Assembly: GCA_963811705.1 (NCBI GenBank)
Contig: CAWESL010000002.1
Span: 124,001-188,000, forward strand
Source of the DNA: DATJPR01 sp963811705
Lineage (GTDB): Bacteria > Bacteroidota > Ignavibacteria > UBA10030 > UBA6906
DNA: 64,000 nt
Direction: 5' to 3'
The notes under the pieces were generated by a model, which did no database searches, was not told the origin of the DNA, and saw nothing but the letters and a program-made list of their open reading frames with translations. Both the position numbers and the translations under genes were made by a program. Shown here one piece after another: positions 27,541 to 36,538 of this stretch; the stretch's first letter is position 1; the number at the start of each line of letters is the position of its first letter.

Positions 27541-28119
27541 TCAGCTTTTTGCCAGCCGTTTCCGGATGCGACTGAGGGCTTCAGGCGTGATTCCCAGGTA
27601 GGACGCGATGTGGCGCTGCGCAACACGCTGCACGATTGCAGGGTTTTCGTCGACCATCTGAAGATACTGCTCTTCCAACGAAAGACTGATCGATGAGAGG
27701 ACCCGGCGATGGGTCGCGATATAGTTGTTCTGGAGAAGAATGCGAAAATAACGCTCAAACTTCGGGAGGGTCGTACAGAGGCGCTCGTACGAGGTGAGGT
27801 CCATTAACAGCGCATCCGATTCCTCGAGTGCGTCAATAAAATACTGGCCGGGTTTCCCCGTCAGAAAACTATAGAGGTCGGTGATCCACCAACCTTCCAG
27901 GGCAAACTGCATGATGTGCTCTTGCCCCTTCTTATCGATCCCATACGATCGCAGACACCCCTTTGTGACGAACGCAAGGTACTTCGATACCTCTCCTTCC
28001 TGCAACAGGTAGGCACCCTTCCGGACCCGCTTCGGGATCATGCACGACGTACATACAGGGAACTCCTCGTCGGACATCGGAATAATCCGTTGGACGTGCT
28101 CCCGGAACCGGTCGAACAT
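27541..28119 (-). CDS. Crp/Fnr-family transcription regulator
   Basis: The 192-residue form from MFDRFREHVQRIIPMSDEEF fits the usual start of this subfamily; the frame is open to a GTG at 28194, but GGAGG there touches the start codon. The cyclic-nucleotide-binding fold runs through KRVRKGAYLLQEGEVSKYLAFVTKG (in part RKGAYLLQEGEVSKYL) and FALEGWWITDLYSFLTG. The C-terminal HTH is QRHIASYLGITPEALSRIRKRL. This is the Bacteroidota-type Crp-like group, which lacks the FNR Fe-S cysteines. The gene ends 6 bases from the minisatellite. Target genes are unknown. Confidence 0.9.
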   Translation of the reverse strand: MFDRFREHVQRIIPMSDEEFPVCTSCMIPKRVRKGAYLLQEGEVSKYLAFVTKGCLRSYGIDKKGQEHIMQFALEGWWITDLYSFLTGKPGQYFIDALEESDALLMDLTSYERLCTTLPKFERYFRILLQNNYIATHRRVLSSISLSLEEQYLQMVDENPAIVQRVAQRHIASYLGITPEALSRIRKRLAKS

Positions 28120-28225
28120 GAAGCGAATGTCTTCCACACGCTCTCCGTTTGGTGCGAGGGTGGTAATATCGAGAAATCTCTCGAATCTTGCCACCCTCCA
28201 CCATCCTGCCGGGCGGGCTGCGCCC

Positions 28226-28771
28226 TTACGCCGCTTCAGGCACCGCTACAGCCGCCGCCTTCAATTCCACGGCGATCTCCAGCTTCACTTCATCGCTCAC
28301 CACCACCCCGCCGGTCTCCGTCATTGCGTTCCAGCGAAGGCCGAACTCCTGCCGGTTCAGTTTGCCGCTGATTTCAAACCCCGCGACGTCGCCGTCGAAT
28401 CCCTTGACCGTTCCGTTGTACGCAACATCGAGAATAATGGGACGCTTCGTTCCGCGAATCGTCATGTCACCCTGCAATGTATAATTTCCCTCGCTTTTCC
28501 GGGTGATCGACGTTGACGCGAAGGACAGCGTCGGGAAACTCGCCGCGTCGAAGAAGTCGGCCGATTTCAGATGCCCGTCACGCTGTTCGTTGTTGGTCGA
28601 GATGCTGTCGACGTCCGCCTCGAACCGCACGACCGCGTCGCTGAAGTCCGGCTTCACTGCCTGCACGGTTCCCCGCACACTCTTAAACGTGCCGGTGACC
28701 GTTGCGATGACGAGGTGCTTCACTTTGAACTTCACCTCCGAGTGCACCGGGTCGATAGTCCACTGTGCCAT
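28226..28771 (-). CDS. YceI-family lipid-binding protein
   Basis: A 181-residue protein, AAGGAGG upstream of the ATG. It shows the YceI lipocalin-like pattern: WTIDPVHSEVKFKVKHLVIATVTGTF (in part IDPVHSEVKFKVKHL), then DADVDSI-like EADVDSISTNNEQRDGHL, SADFFDAASFPTLSFAST, and LNRQEFGLRWNAMTETGG. There is no signal peptide, so it is probably cytoplasmic, like many short YceI members that bind isoprenoids. It is separated from the Crp gene by about 107 bases and could be its target. Confidence 0.93.
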   Translation of the reverse strand: MAQWTIDPVHSEVKFKVKHLVIATVTGTFKSVRGTVQAVKPDFSDAVVRFEADVDSISTNNEQRDGHLKSADFFDAASFPTLSFASTSITRKSEGNYTLQGDMTIRGTKRPIILDVAYNGTVKGFDGDVAGFEISGKLNRQEFGLRWNAMTETGGVVVSDEVKLEIAVELKAAAVAVPEAA

Positions 28772-29036
28772 GATGAACCTCCTTGTGATTGAATAGGCGA
28801 TGTTGTATTGGATGGTTCAAGATACCACATGGGCCGGGGGAAGGCATTGAGCAGGGCCAGGAATTGGCATTGATCAGGATCAAGAGCGGCGGGGGTGGAG
28901 GCTGCGCTCCTGACAGAGCCCGAACTGGTTCCCGGCTGAATCGCTGCATTGCGCGGTGATATCGTGGATTCGGGGACCGGGCCATTGCAGCGAAGTGCCG
29001 ACGCGGCGTTGATCAAGAGCATCATTGAGGCTCCCT

Positions 29037-29822
29037 TCACCGAAGGGTATCGACCTTGACCCTCTCCTTCTTCTCTCCGTCGACGATCGTGAGCAGGCCA
29101 TTGCGCGCGTTGAACGTGACGTCCCACGCCTTGTCGCTGCGACGCCCGTGCCGTTCCTCGTCATATTCCCAGATCAGCGTCCCGTCTGCGTTGAAGACGC
29201 AGCAGGCCCGGCCATACTTCGGATAGTCGGATTCCCCGCAATCGAACATCATGACTCTGTCCTTGTACATCCGAATCGCATCCTTGATACAAGGATGCAG
29301 AACAGTGAGGGACTCCCGATGGACTTCTCTTCCGGAGTCGGAAAGGGTGACGAACCAGAGAGAGTCAGGGGGAGAACCGGTAACGACGTAATAACGTTTC
29401 CCGTTCGTCGAATAGGCCTGGATCATCTCGAACAAGTCATTTTGGAAGCCTTCGGGAGCCTTGCGTTCGCCTTTGCGTTTGCCCGTCCTGCTGTAGAAAG
29501 TGACTTTCTTCCCCGTCGCGATTGCCACATCGCCGAGATTGGAGATGCTTGGCAACGCGGAGAGCTTGCGAACGCTCTTCGTCCAAAGGATCCGGCGCCC
29601 GCCGCGGGTGAGGCGAACGCGCTGAGGTCCACAGGGCACATCATCGCACCACTTGCCTGTCACGGTAAGGCGATACCGGTGGTTTCCAGACGTGGCCCTC
29701 GCCGTGTACGCAACGGGCCCGACGTCCTGCGACGACGATGGCTGAAGGAATAGCAGCAGGAGGAGGAAAAAGGAGAGTGTCCGGAAAAGGAGAGGGCGCA
29801 GAACAGAGGGCGACGAGTGCAT
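29037..29822 (-). CDS. Exported protein of unknown function
   Basis: I do not recognise a family. The 261-residue form from MHSSPSVLRPLLFRTLSFFLLLLLF starts with a clear signal peptide. The mature part is rich in beta strands and repeats short propeller-like turns: RRILWTKSVRKL, VTFYSRTGKR, KRYYVVTGSPPDSLWFVTLSD, CCVFNADGTLIWEYDEE. This suggests a secreted propeller or a bacterial-surface protein. Four or five cysteines may form disulfides. It lies alone between the YceI gene and the oxidase cluster, on the same strand as the oxidase operon. Confidence 0.6.
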   Translation of the reverse strand: MHSSPSVLRPLLFRTLSFFLLLLLFLQPSSSQDVGPVAYTARATSGNHRYRLTVTGKWCDDVPCGPQRVRLTRGGRRILWTKSVRKLSALPSISNLGDVAIATGKKVTFYSRTGKRKGERKAPEGFQNDLFEMIQAYSTNGKRYYVVTGSPPDSLWFVTLSDSGREVHRESLTVLHPCIKDAIRMYKDRVMMFDCGESDYPKYGRACCVFNADGTLIWEYDEERHGRRSDKAWDVTFNARNGLLTIVDGEKKERVKVDTLR

Positions 29823-29963
29823 AGAGCCCCGCTTTGCCACGGAGAAATACGAACAGACACCGTTCACGAACCACCGGTCATTGGGCTCTGATGCCGGGAG
29901 AGGGGATCTCGAGCCGGCGCCGGTGGTCGGGAGACGGACGTCGACGATCTGCCCGTGCAGGAT

Positions 29964-30257
29964 CTACCGCGTCAAAAAATCCGAGAGCGTGAACATGAAG
30001 AGGATCGCCAGCCAGAAGACCCCGCCGACGGCAAAGAGTGCGACCAGCTTCGAGCTGTATTTCACGTGCATGAAAAAGAGGACGACCAGCACCGCTTTTA
30101 TCACCGCGATCGCCAGCGCCGCGGCGACATTGAATGCTCCGAGGTCCATCCGCGCAACCACGATGGTGATCCCCAGAAGAACGAAGAGCGCCGTCGCGAC
30201 GACGAAGTAGATCCAGAGCGGTACGATATGACCGGAAGTCGTTCCCTGCATACGCAT
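29964..30257 (-). CDS. Cytochrome c oxidase subunit IV
   Basis: The 97-residue protein (MRMQGTTSGHIVP) has three membrane helices, with the family's FMHVKYSSKLVALF between helices two and three. This is the small COX4/CtaF-like fourth subunit of caa3 oxidases. It begins 5 bases after the stop of subunit III and is the last gene of the Act-caa3 operon. A second ATG two codons in is possible. Confidence 0.85.
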   Translation of the reverse strand: MRMQGTTSGHIVPLWIYFVVATALFVLLGITIVVARMDLGAFNVAAALAIAVIKAVLVVLFFMHVKYSSKLVALFAVGGVFWLAILFMFTLSDFLTR

Positions 30258-30262
30258 CTGAC

Positions 30263-30916
30263 TTATGGGTGTGGGTGGACAAGGTACAGCAACGGGAAGA
30301 GGAAGATCCAGACGATGTCGACGAAGTGCCAGTACAATCCGCTGATCTCGATCGGCGAATAGTACTCCGCCGAGAAGCGTCCCCGCCATGTCTTCGCGGC
30401 CATCACGGCCATGATCCCAACCCCGATGATCATGTGCAGCGCGTGGAGTCCCGTCATCATGAAATATAAAGAGAAGAAGACTTCCGCCTGTCTGCTCAGA
30501 GGCCCCTCGAACCGGAAGCCTTCTCCAGGAAACAATCCTTCGACGAATTTATGGTGGTATTCGAGTCCTTTGACACCAAGAAATGCGAGACCGAGCACCA
30601 TCGTGATGAGAATGAGCGTGAAGGTACTCTTGCGTTGTCCCAGCTGGGCCGAACGAACGGCGAGCGCCATCGTCAGACTGCTGAACAGCAGCACAAAAGT
30701 ATTCAGCGATCCCAGCGTGATGTCCATCATCTCGCTTGCTGCCGCGAACCCCGCCGGGAACTTAATCCTGTAGATCATGTATGCCGTGAACAAGCCGCCG
30801 AAGAACAGCACTTCCGTCCCGAGGAAGAGCCACATGCCCAGCGTGCCGGCTTCCTTTTGCTGTTCGCGATCGTCGAACTGATGCGCAACCGCGGCCGTCG
30901 AAGCGTGGTCAGACAC
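30263..30916 (-). CDS. coxC: Cytochrome c oxidase subunit III
   Basis: A 217-residue five-helix subunit III: GTLGMWLFLGTEVLFFGGLF, GLEYHHKFVEGLFPG, FFSLYFMMTGLHALHMIIG and ISGLYWHFVDIVWIFLFPLLY. It overlaps subunit I by 8 bases. It stabilises subunit I and may guide oxygen. Confidence 0.95.
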   Translation of the reverse strand: MSDHASTAAVAHQFDDREQQKEAGTLGMWLFLGTEVLFFGGLFTAYMIYRIKFPAGFAAASEMMDITLGSLNTFVLLFSSLTMALAVRSAQLGQRKSTFTLILITMVLGLAFLGVKGLEYHHKFVEGLFPGEGFRFEGPLSRQAEVFFSLYFMMTGLHALHMIIGVGIMAVMAAKTWRGRFSAEYYSPIEISGLYWHFVDIVWIFLFPLLYLVHPHP

Positions 30917-32528
30917 GGGCTTCCTCCTCGACGGGAGGATAAACGTTCGGCTCGGTGGTGACCACCGGGGTCACTTCAAAATTCTGCGTGATCGGGGGCG
31001 ACGGCGTCTGCCATTCCAACCCTGTCGCGCCCCACGGATTCGGGCCGGCCAGCTTCCCTTTCTTCAGAGACCACGTAAAGTAGATCATCGGAAGAATGTA
31101 CCCGATCCCGAGAATCGACGCCCCCGCCGTTGAGAGCACGTTCAACACCTGAAACTCCGGGGGATAATGATAGTACCGGCGCGGCATGCCAAGGTAGCCA
31201 AGAAGAAACTGCGGGAAGAAGGTGAGGTTGAACCCGACAAACAAGACCAACGCCGAAAAGCGCGCCCACCCTTCAGGGTACATTCTGCCCGTAATCTTCG
31301 GCCACCAGTAGTGGAGCCCGCCCAGGAATCCCATCACCGCGCCTCCCACCATGATATAGTGGAAGTGTGCGACGACGAAGTACGTGTCCGTCAAATGCAC
31401 GTCCACGGCCATCGCTGCAAGGAACAATCCCGTGAGCCCCCCGATCGTAAACAATCCGATGAACCCGAAGGCATACAGCAGCGGTGTCTGAAGCCAGATC
31501 CGTCCCTTGTACAACGTCGCCGTCCAGTTGAAGACTTTCACGGCCGAGGGAATTGCCACGAGATAGCTCAGGACGGAGAAGATCATGCCCGCATAGACCG
31601 ATTGGCCGCTGACGAACATGTGGTGCCCCCAGACGAGGAAGCCGTAGACCGCGATCGCCATGGAAGCAGCCGCGACAAACCGGTAGCCGAAGATTTGCTT
31701 TCGCGCAAACGTCGCGACGAGTTCGCTGACCACCCCCATCGACGGTAAAACCATGATATACACGGCCGGGTGGGAATAGAACCAGAAGAGGTGCTGGAAC
31801 AGCAGCGGATCGCCGCCGATGTTCGGATCAAAGACTCCGATTCCGGTAAGCCGCTCAAAGGCAACCATTGTTACGGTAATGGCCAGGATCGGCGTGGCAA
31901 GAACCATCACAAGGCTCGTCGCATAGATCGACCAGACAAAGAGCGGCAGGCGAAACCACGTCAGACCGGGGGCGCGCATTTTGTGGATCGTGATAATGAA
32001 ATTCAGTCCGGTCAGGATGGACGAGAACCCCGTGATGAAGATGCCGACCATTGCCGGCGCGACTTTTGTCGTCGAATAGGTCGTGCTGAAGGGAGCATAG
32101 AAAGTCCATCCCGTATCCAGACCTCCGGCAACAAGAACATAGATGCTGAAGAGCCCGCCGACAACAAACACATACCAGCTCAACAGGTTCAGTTTCGGAA
32201 AGGCGAGATCGCGCGCCCCGATCATCATTGGAACCAGGAAATTTCCCAGCACGGCAGGGATCGACGGGATCAGGAAAAAGAAAATCATGACGATCCCGTG
32301 CATCGTGAAGAGCTTGTTGTACGTGTCGGCCTGAACGAGATTGCCATCCGGGCTCAGCAGTTCAAGACGCATCATCACCGCAAAAAATCCGCCCACGAAG
32401 AAGAACACGATGATGGTCCCGAGATACAGGAGACCAATCCTCTTGTGATCGGTTGTCAACAGCCAGGACCGTATGGTCCGGCCGTTGTTCAAATAATTGA
32501 GTTCCGGTGCAGCCGCTTCCGTGCTCAT
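30909..32528 (-). CDS. coxA: Cytochrome c oxidase subunit I, A2-type caa3
   Basis: The 539-residue catalytic subunit has twelve helices plus extensions. Low-spin heme and CuB/heme a3 ligands are visible in LFTMHGIVMIFFF, FWFYSHPAVYIM, FLVWGHHMFV and FVVAHFHYIMVGG. The usual Glu of HPEVY is replaced, giving YSHPAVY, the mark of the A2 subtype of proton-pumping oxidases (as in Thermus and Rhodothermus caa3). The start at 32528 follows AAGGAG; an ATG at 32549 overlaps the end of coxB. It reduces oxygen at the end of the chain fed by the upstream Act complex. Confidence 0.97.
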   Translation of the reverse strand: MSTEAAAPELNYLNNGRTIRSWLLTTDHKRIGLLYLGTIIVFFFVGGFFAVMMRLELLSPDGNLVQADTYNKLFTMHGIVMIFFFLIPSIPAVLGNFLVPMMIGARDLAFPKLNLLSWYVFVVGGLFSIYVLVAGGLDTGWTFYAPFSTTYSTTKVAPAMVGIFITGFSSILTGLNFIITIHKMRAPGLTWFRLPLFVWSIYATSLVMVLATPILAITVTMVAFERLTGIGVFDPNIGGDPLLFQHLFWFYSHPAVYIMVLPSMGVVSELVATFARKQIFGYRFVAAASMAIAVYGFLVWGHHMFVSGQSVYAGMIFSVLSYLVAIPSAVKVFNWTATLYKGRIWLQTPLLYAFGFIGLFTIGGLTGLFLAAMAVDVHLTDTYFVVAHFHYIMVGGAVMGFLGGLHYWWPKITGRMYPEGWARFSALVLFVGFNLTFFPQFLLGYLGMPRRYYHYPPEFQVLNVLSTAGASILGIGYILPMIYFTWSLKKGKLAGPNPWGATGLEWQTPSPPITQNFEVTPVVTTEPNVYPPVEEEARV

Positions 32529-32532
32529 GGGG

Positions 32533-33507
32533 TCATTTGCTCCTTGCATCGCCCCCTTTGCCCTTCTCGAGGGTCAGGAGGTACTCCACCAATTGATTCA
32601 CCTGTTCCGGTGTCAACGTCGTGCGATACGTCGGCATGATCGGTTTGTACCCGGCGACGATTTTCGCCCCGGGGTCATTAATGGATTCGCGAAGATATTC
32701 CCTGTCGGCGACAACGGTCCCGCCTTCCACCAGATGGACGGTGGAGCCCGCCAGACCGAGGAGAACCGGTCCGCGGTCGGAATCTTCCGCACGGTGGCAC
32801 GCCGCACATCCATATTCCTTGAAGACCTGCTCGCCCGCAGACGCGAGGGATTCGTTGGTCCCGTTGCTTGCGAGCCAATGCTCAAAGTCCATCGGATCCA
32901 TCACCACGACCCTGCCGATCATCGCCGAGTGGTTCGTTCCGCAATACTCCGCACAAAAGAGGTGATACTCGCCCGTCTTCGTCGGCGTGAACCATTCCGT
33001 CGTATACCGGCCAGGCAGGACGTCCTGTTTAACGCGGAATGCCGGGATAAAGAAGCTGTGGATCACGTCCTGCGACGTCATGATCAGCTCCACCGGCTTT
33101 CCGACGGGGACGTGGAGTTCATTGATTTCCCGGTTGCCGTTCTGATGCTGGATCTTCCACATCCACTGTTTGCCGGTGACGTAAATCTTCATCGCGTCGG
33201 ACGGCGGATTCTTGTCCTGGAAATAGAGCCACGCACTCCAACCAAAAATGACCAGGCTGATCAGCGTCGGGATCACGATCCACGCGATCTCGAGCTTCAT
33301 GAAATCGGTCCGACGGATCACCCTGTCGACTTCCCGTTCACGGCGATAGCGGACCGTGAAGATGACGATCAGGAGAAAGATCAGGATGATAAAGAACGCC
33401 GAGACTGCGACCAGCGCAAAAAATAGCAGGTCCATTTTTCCGGCACCGGTTGCCGCCGCCTCCGGCATCAACGGAAAGTTCAACATATGTGCAAGGATCC
33501 CGGTCAC
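32533..33507 (-). CDS. coxB: Cytochrome c oxidase subunit II with fused cytochrome c domain
   Basis: The 324-residue protein has two membrane helices, a cupredoxin domain with the CuA site (AEYCGTNHSAMIG with CAEYC, preceded by the upstream His in VIHSFFIPAF), and a C-terminal monoheme cytochrome c (YGCAACHRAE, axial Met in KPIMPTYR). The fusion makes this a caa3 enzyme. The start is a GTG one base after the stop of sco; an internal ATG at 33486 is possible. Electrons should come from ActE or the complex directly. Confidence 0.95.
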   Translation of the reverse strand: MTGILAHMLNFPLMPEAAATGAGKMDLLFFALVAVSAFFIILIFLLIVIFTVRYRREREVDRVIRRTDFMKLEIAWIVIPTLISLVIFGWSAWLYFQDKNPPSDAMKIYVTGKQWMWKIQHQNGNREINELHVPVGKPVELIMTSQDVIHSFFIPAFRVKQDVLPGRYTTEWFTPTKTGEYHLFCAEYCGTNHSAMIGRVVVMDPMDFEHWLASNGTNESLASAGEQVFKEYGCAACHRAEDSDRGPVLLGLAGSTVHLVEGGTVVADREYLRESINDPGAKIVAGYKPIMPTYRTTLTPEQVNQLVEYLLTLEKGKGGDARSK

Positions 33508-34362
33508 TTAGTGTCGAACTCCTGCCGATTTGCCGTTTACCGGTCGCACCCCCGCGGGGATCGAGGTGGCGGGCCGGTGTTTCCTCTCCCGACGCAAATA
33601 AAAGGCAATCACCCCGCCAAGGATGAGCAGCGTGAGGACGCCGCCGATCCGGATCGCGTTCAGAACGACGAACCCATATTTGCCCGTCGCCGCATCGTAG
33701 TGATAGCAGAGCAAGAGAATCTTATCGACGGCCGAACCGACCTTGTTTCCGGAGGCCTCGACAAGCGCGAACTTCAGGTCCTTCGGCGGATAGTCAATCC
33801 CGTACAAGTAGCGCGCGACCTGCCCCTGGGAAGTGAGCACGATGATTCCGGTCGGGTGCGCATACTGGCTCGTGGCGGTGTCGTAGACGTACCGGTATCC
33901 CACTGAGGCCGCGAGTGCCTTGATCGAAGAGTCCTGACCGGTCAGGAAGTGCCAGGCACTGCTGTCTTCCGGATGGCCGTACAATTGGAGGTAGTTCGAT
34001 TTCTTCTCGGCGGCAAGGGATGGCGTTTCGTTCGGGTTGATGCTCACGGTCACGACGTCGTAATCTTTTCCCATCGCCATCGGCAACTGGCGAAAACTTC
34101 GCGCCATGCCGTTGAGCACTTCCGTGCAGATCATCGGACAGCTATAATAGACAAGGGAGAGGACGACAGGACGGCCATGAAAGTATGCGTTCAGCGGGAC
34201 AATGCGGCCCGCTTCGTCACGAAATGTCAGGTTCAGCGGCACCCACGACCCGAGGTCCTGATCGAGACCGACCTGCGTGAAGACGCGATTGGGAGCCTGT
34301 TGCGCACGGCTCTCCACGGCAAGCCCCGCGATCATCAGGAAAAGGAGAAGTTGTTTTCGCAT
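33508..34362 (-). CDS. SCO1/SenC-type copper chaperone
   Basis: A 284-residue protein with a signal peptide (LLLFLMIAGLAVESRAQ), the thioredoxin-fold copper site SCPMICTEVL (C-x3-C) and the later histidine in QYAHPTGIIVL, and a C-terminal membrane helix (GGVLTLLILGGVIAFYL) with a basic tail. It delivers copper to CuA of the adjacent subunit II. The C-terminal anchor is a common variant in this cluster type. Confidence 0.93.
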   Translation of the reverse strand: MRKQLLLFLMIAGLAVESRAQQAPNRVFTQVGLDQDLGSWVPLNLTFRDEAGRIVPLNAYFHGRPVVLSLVYYSCPMICTEVLNGMARSFRQLPMAMGKDYDVVTVSINPNETPSLAAEKKSNYLQLYGHPEDSSAWHFLTGQDSSIKALAASVGYRYVYDTATSQYAHPTGIIVLTSQGQVARYLYGIDYPPKDLKFALVEASGNKVGSAVDKILLLCYHYDAATGKYGFVVLNAIRIGGVLTLLILGGVIAFYLRRERKHRPATSIPAGVRPVNGKSAGVRH

Positions 34363-34375
34363 AGGTTCGAAGGTT

Positions 34376-34786
34376 TCAGTTCGTTCGTTTCACGAGCGAT
34401 GTGTCAAAGGGGAGTCCGGACCTCGCCACCATGACCATCGCACTCTCGACAGGAATCCGCACCATGCCGGATCCTTTGTCAACCCATCCGTAGGTGGTGA
34501 GAACGGAATCTTCCTCGGCGTGAAATTGTTCGAGGTCGATCGCCGGATGCACCTGGAGGCGCGGCTCCGGCGGGAGTTCGCCCGGTTGAACCATCGCCGA
34601 GGGTTGCGTCGTCGGCTCCGTCGGGTTCTTCTCGAACGCCTTCAGCAGGAAGTACATCGCGATGAATGAGCCGACGATGAGGGCCATCAACGCACCTCCG
34701 ATCTTGAACAGATTGTAACTATTGGCGTCGCTCTTTTCGTGCGCGTTCTTGTTTCCCGGCGTCATGTGCGGAGTCTCGTCAGCCAT
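34376..34786 (-). CDS. Small membrane protein of the Act-caa3 cluster
   Basis: The 136-residue protein from MADETPHM has one membrane helix (IGGALMALIVGSFIAMYFLL) and a periplasmic segment (PPEPRLQVHPAIDLEQFHAEEDSVLTTYGWVD, in part LQVHPAIDLEQFHAEED; then GMVRIPVESAMVMV). Proteins of this shape are frequent between ActF and the oxidase genes in related clusters. The gene overlaps actF by 8 bases, so it is cotranslated. A role in assembly, or in bridging the two complexes, is my guess. Confidence 0.75.
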   Translation of the reverse strand: MADETPHMTPGNKNAHEKSDANSYNLFKIGGALMALIVGSFIAMYFLLKAFEKNPTEPTTQPSAMVQPGELPPEPRLQVHPAIDLEQFHAEEDSVLTTYGWVDKGSGMVRIPVESAMVMVARSGLPFDTSLVKRTN

Positions 34787-35969
34787 GGACTGCCCCCGGG
34801 ACGCCTTCCGGCACGATCGCGAACCGCGGATCGTACGCTGGAACAAGCGAGCCCCTCCGCAAGAACCGCGCAAACGTTATAGTCCAGACGCCGCCAATGG
34901 CAAGGAAAGCTGCCGCGTCAATCCAGTGCACGGATACGTTCTCCGGCTGAAATGCCGGCATCACAAGCCAGTAGATGTCAACCACCCTCATGATCAGGAT
35001 CCACACGGCAAGTTTCCAGAGTATCCGCGAAGACTGCTTCGATTGCCGGATCAGGAGAATGAGGAACGGCACAAAGAAATGGAGGACAATCAGAGCGAGC
35101 GCGACGAACTTCCATTCCATCCCGAGTCTGCGCACATACCAGGTGATCTCCTCCGGCAGATTTCCCGCCCAGATGATCAGGAGCTGGGAGAACGACATAT
35201 ACGCCCAGAGAATGACGAAGGCGAGAATCAGGTTGCCGAGATCCAGAAAGACCTTCGGACCGGCGACATCGCTTACGGGACTCGTCTTCGAAAAGACGCG
35301 AAGCATAATCACGCAGAGGGAAAATGCCGCAAGTGCCTGACTCGCCACGAAAAGAAAACCGTAGATCGTCGAGAACCAGTCGGGCTCGAGCGACATGACC
35401 CAGTCCGTCGCGGCGAGTGTCACGCTCACAACATAAAGGATCAATCCGGGGGCGCTCAAACGGCGAAGCACGACCGTCCAGCGGCCATCGCGCGTTTCAT
35501 CCTGACGGCGCGACCACCGGGAAAGGAAGAAGCTCAGCCCGCCCCAGAGAACGAAATACACCACCGCCCGCGTAAGGAAAAATGGCTGGTTCAGGTACGG
35601 CAGCTTGCGGGCAGCCGCCTCCTGCAACTGGTCCGGGTGCATCCACGGGTAGAGACTCTTCATCCCGAGGACGATCGGGAGGAAGAGCAACGCCATGACG
35701 AGAATTGTCTTCGCCCCCGCTTCGGCGTACCGCTGGACTGCGAATCCCCACTTCCCGGACGTCATGTGATGCAGCATGAGCACGCCGAGAGAACCGAGCG
35801 ACAGGTTCACCCAGAACACGTAGCCGAGAAGGTATGATTCGAAGAACCGCGTAGCATCGGCGAGGTAGCCAATGGCGCTCAGAAGAACCCCGATCACGGC
35901 GACAATCACGCCCCATCGCTGGATGGAATCGATGCGTTGCACGGATTCGACTGAAGGTGCGTTCGTCAT
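34779..35969 (-). CDS. actF: Alternative complex III subunit ActF
   Basis: A 396-residue membrane protein with about ten helices, of the NrfD-like ActC/ActF kind: YLLGYVFWVNLSLGSLGVLMLHHMTSGKWG in part (GYVFWVNLSLGSLGVLML), SATDWVMSLEPDWFSTIYG-type text as AATDWVMSLEPDWFSTIYGF, LILAFVILWAYMSFSQLLIIW, and GNLPEEITWYVRR. The SLEPDWFS motif is characteristic of ActF. It forms the second large membrane subunit of the quinol:cytochrome c oxidoreductase. Its start overlaps the actE stop (ATGA). Confidence 0.93.
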   Translation of the reverse strand: MTNAPSVESVQRIDSIQRWGVIVAVIGVLLSAIGYLADATRFFESYLLGYVFWVNLSLGSLGVLMLHHMTSGKWGFAVQRYAEAGAKTILVMALLFLPIVLGMKSLYPWMHPDQLQEAAARKLPYLNQPFFLTRAVVYFVLWGGLSFFLSRWSRRQDETRDGRWTVVLRRLSAPGLILYVVSVTLAATDWVMSLEPDWFSTIYGFLFVASQALAAFSLCVIMLRVFSKTSPVSDVAGPKVFLDLGNLILAFVILWAYMSFSQLLIIWAGNLPEEITWYVRRLGMEWKFVALALIVLHFFVPFLILLIRQSKQSSRILWKLAVWILIMRVVDIYWLVMPAFQPENVSVHWIDAAAFLAIGGVWTITFARFLRRGSLVPAYDPRFAIVPEGVPGAVHG

Positions 35970-36538
35970 TTCAATTGCTGTCGTTCCGATTCAGTGAGTC
36001 CCGCGACATTGACCGCGCGGCTTGCCTGGAGGACCCGGATATAGGCTGCGATCGCCCACCGATCGCGCGGCGCGACCCGGTCCCCGTATCCATACATCCG
36101 GCCGAAGCCGTTTGTGATCACATCGACGAAATGCCCGACCGGCTTTGCGCGCAGGCTGTCCGAAAAGTAGGACGGCGGCTGGGGAAAACCACGCTGGACG
36201 ACCATGCCCCTTCCGTCGCCCGTCCGACCGTGGCAGGGGGAGCAGAAGATATTGAAGCGTTCCTGACCCCGGCGAAGCATCGTTTCGCTGACCGGGAACG
36301 GAAACACATTCACCGGCTTCCCGTCCACTTTGCCGGTCGAGACGACCCCGTCGTCCGAGTGATCACGATGAACGACGGTGCCTTCGATCGGAGGGCGGGC
36401 CGACTGGCCGTCGCGATAGAATTCACTTGGCGCAAGCGCCACATACTTCTTCTGGTCGTACATATCCTGGTGACAGCCGGCACCGCCAAACGCCACCACG
36501 ACAAGCAGGAGTCCGGACCAGAGGCGCGTGCGCATCAT
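35966..36538 (-). CDS. actE: Alternative complex III subunit ActE, monoheme lipoprotein cytochrome c
   Basis: A 190-residue lipoprotein: signal peptide with lipobox (FGGAGC), then DMYDQKKYVALAPSEFY, a single heme site IFCSPCHGRTGDGRGM, and a possible axial Met (GRMYGYGDRVAPRDRWAIAAYI in part: GRMYGYGDRV). It should carry electrons from ActA towards the oxidase at the membrane surface. Both ends overlap neighbours by four bases. Confidence 0.93.
   Translation of the reverse strand: MMRTRLWSGLLLVVVAFGGAGCHQDMYDQKKYVALAPSEFYRDGQSARPPIEGTVVHRDHSDDGVVSTGKVDGKPVNVFPFPVSETMLRRGQERFNIFCSPCHGRTGDGRGMVVQRGFPQPPSYFSDSLRAKPVGHFVDVITNGFGRMYGYGDRVAPRDRWAIAAYIRVLQASRAVNVAGLTESERQQLK

Noticed and set aside
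27316..27758. Repeat-peptide frames across the minisatellite on both strands
   Set aside because: They exist because the 13-bp unit lacks stops in every frame; no start or ribosome site supports translation.
32497..33426. Long plus-strand open frame opposite coxB, and similar long frames opposite ActB, ActF and kdpB
   Set aside because: They are antisense to clearly coding genes, are rich in Arg/His/Asp as expected for shadows of G+C-rich genes, and show no family motifs.
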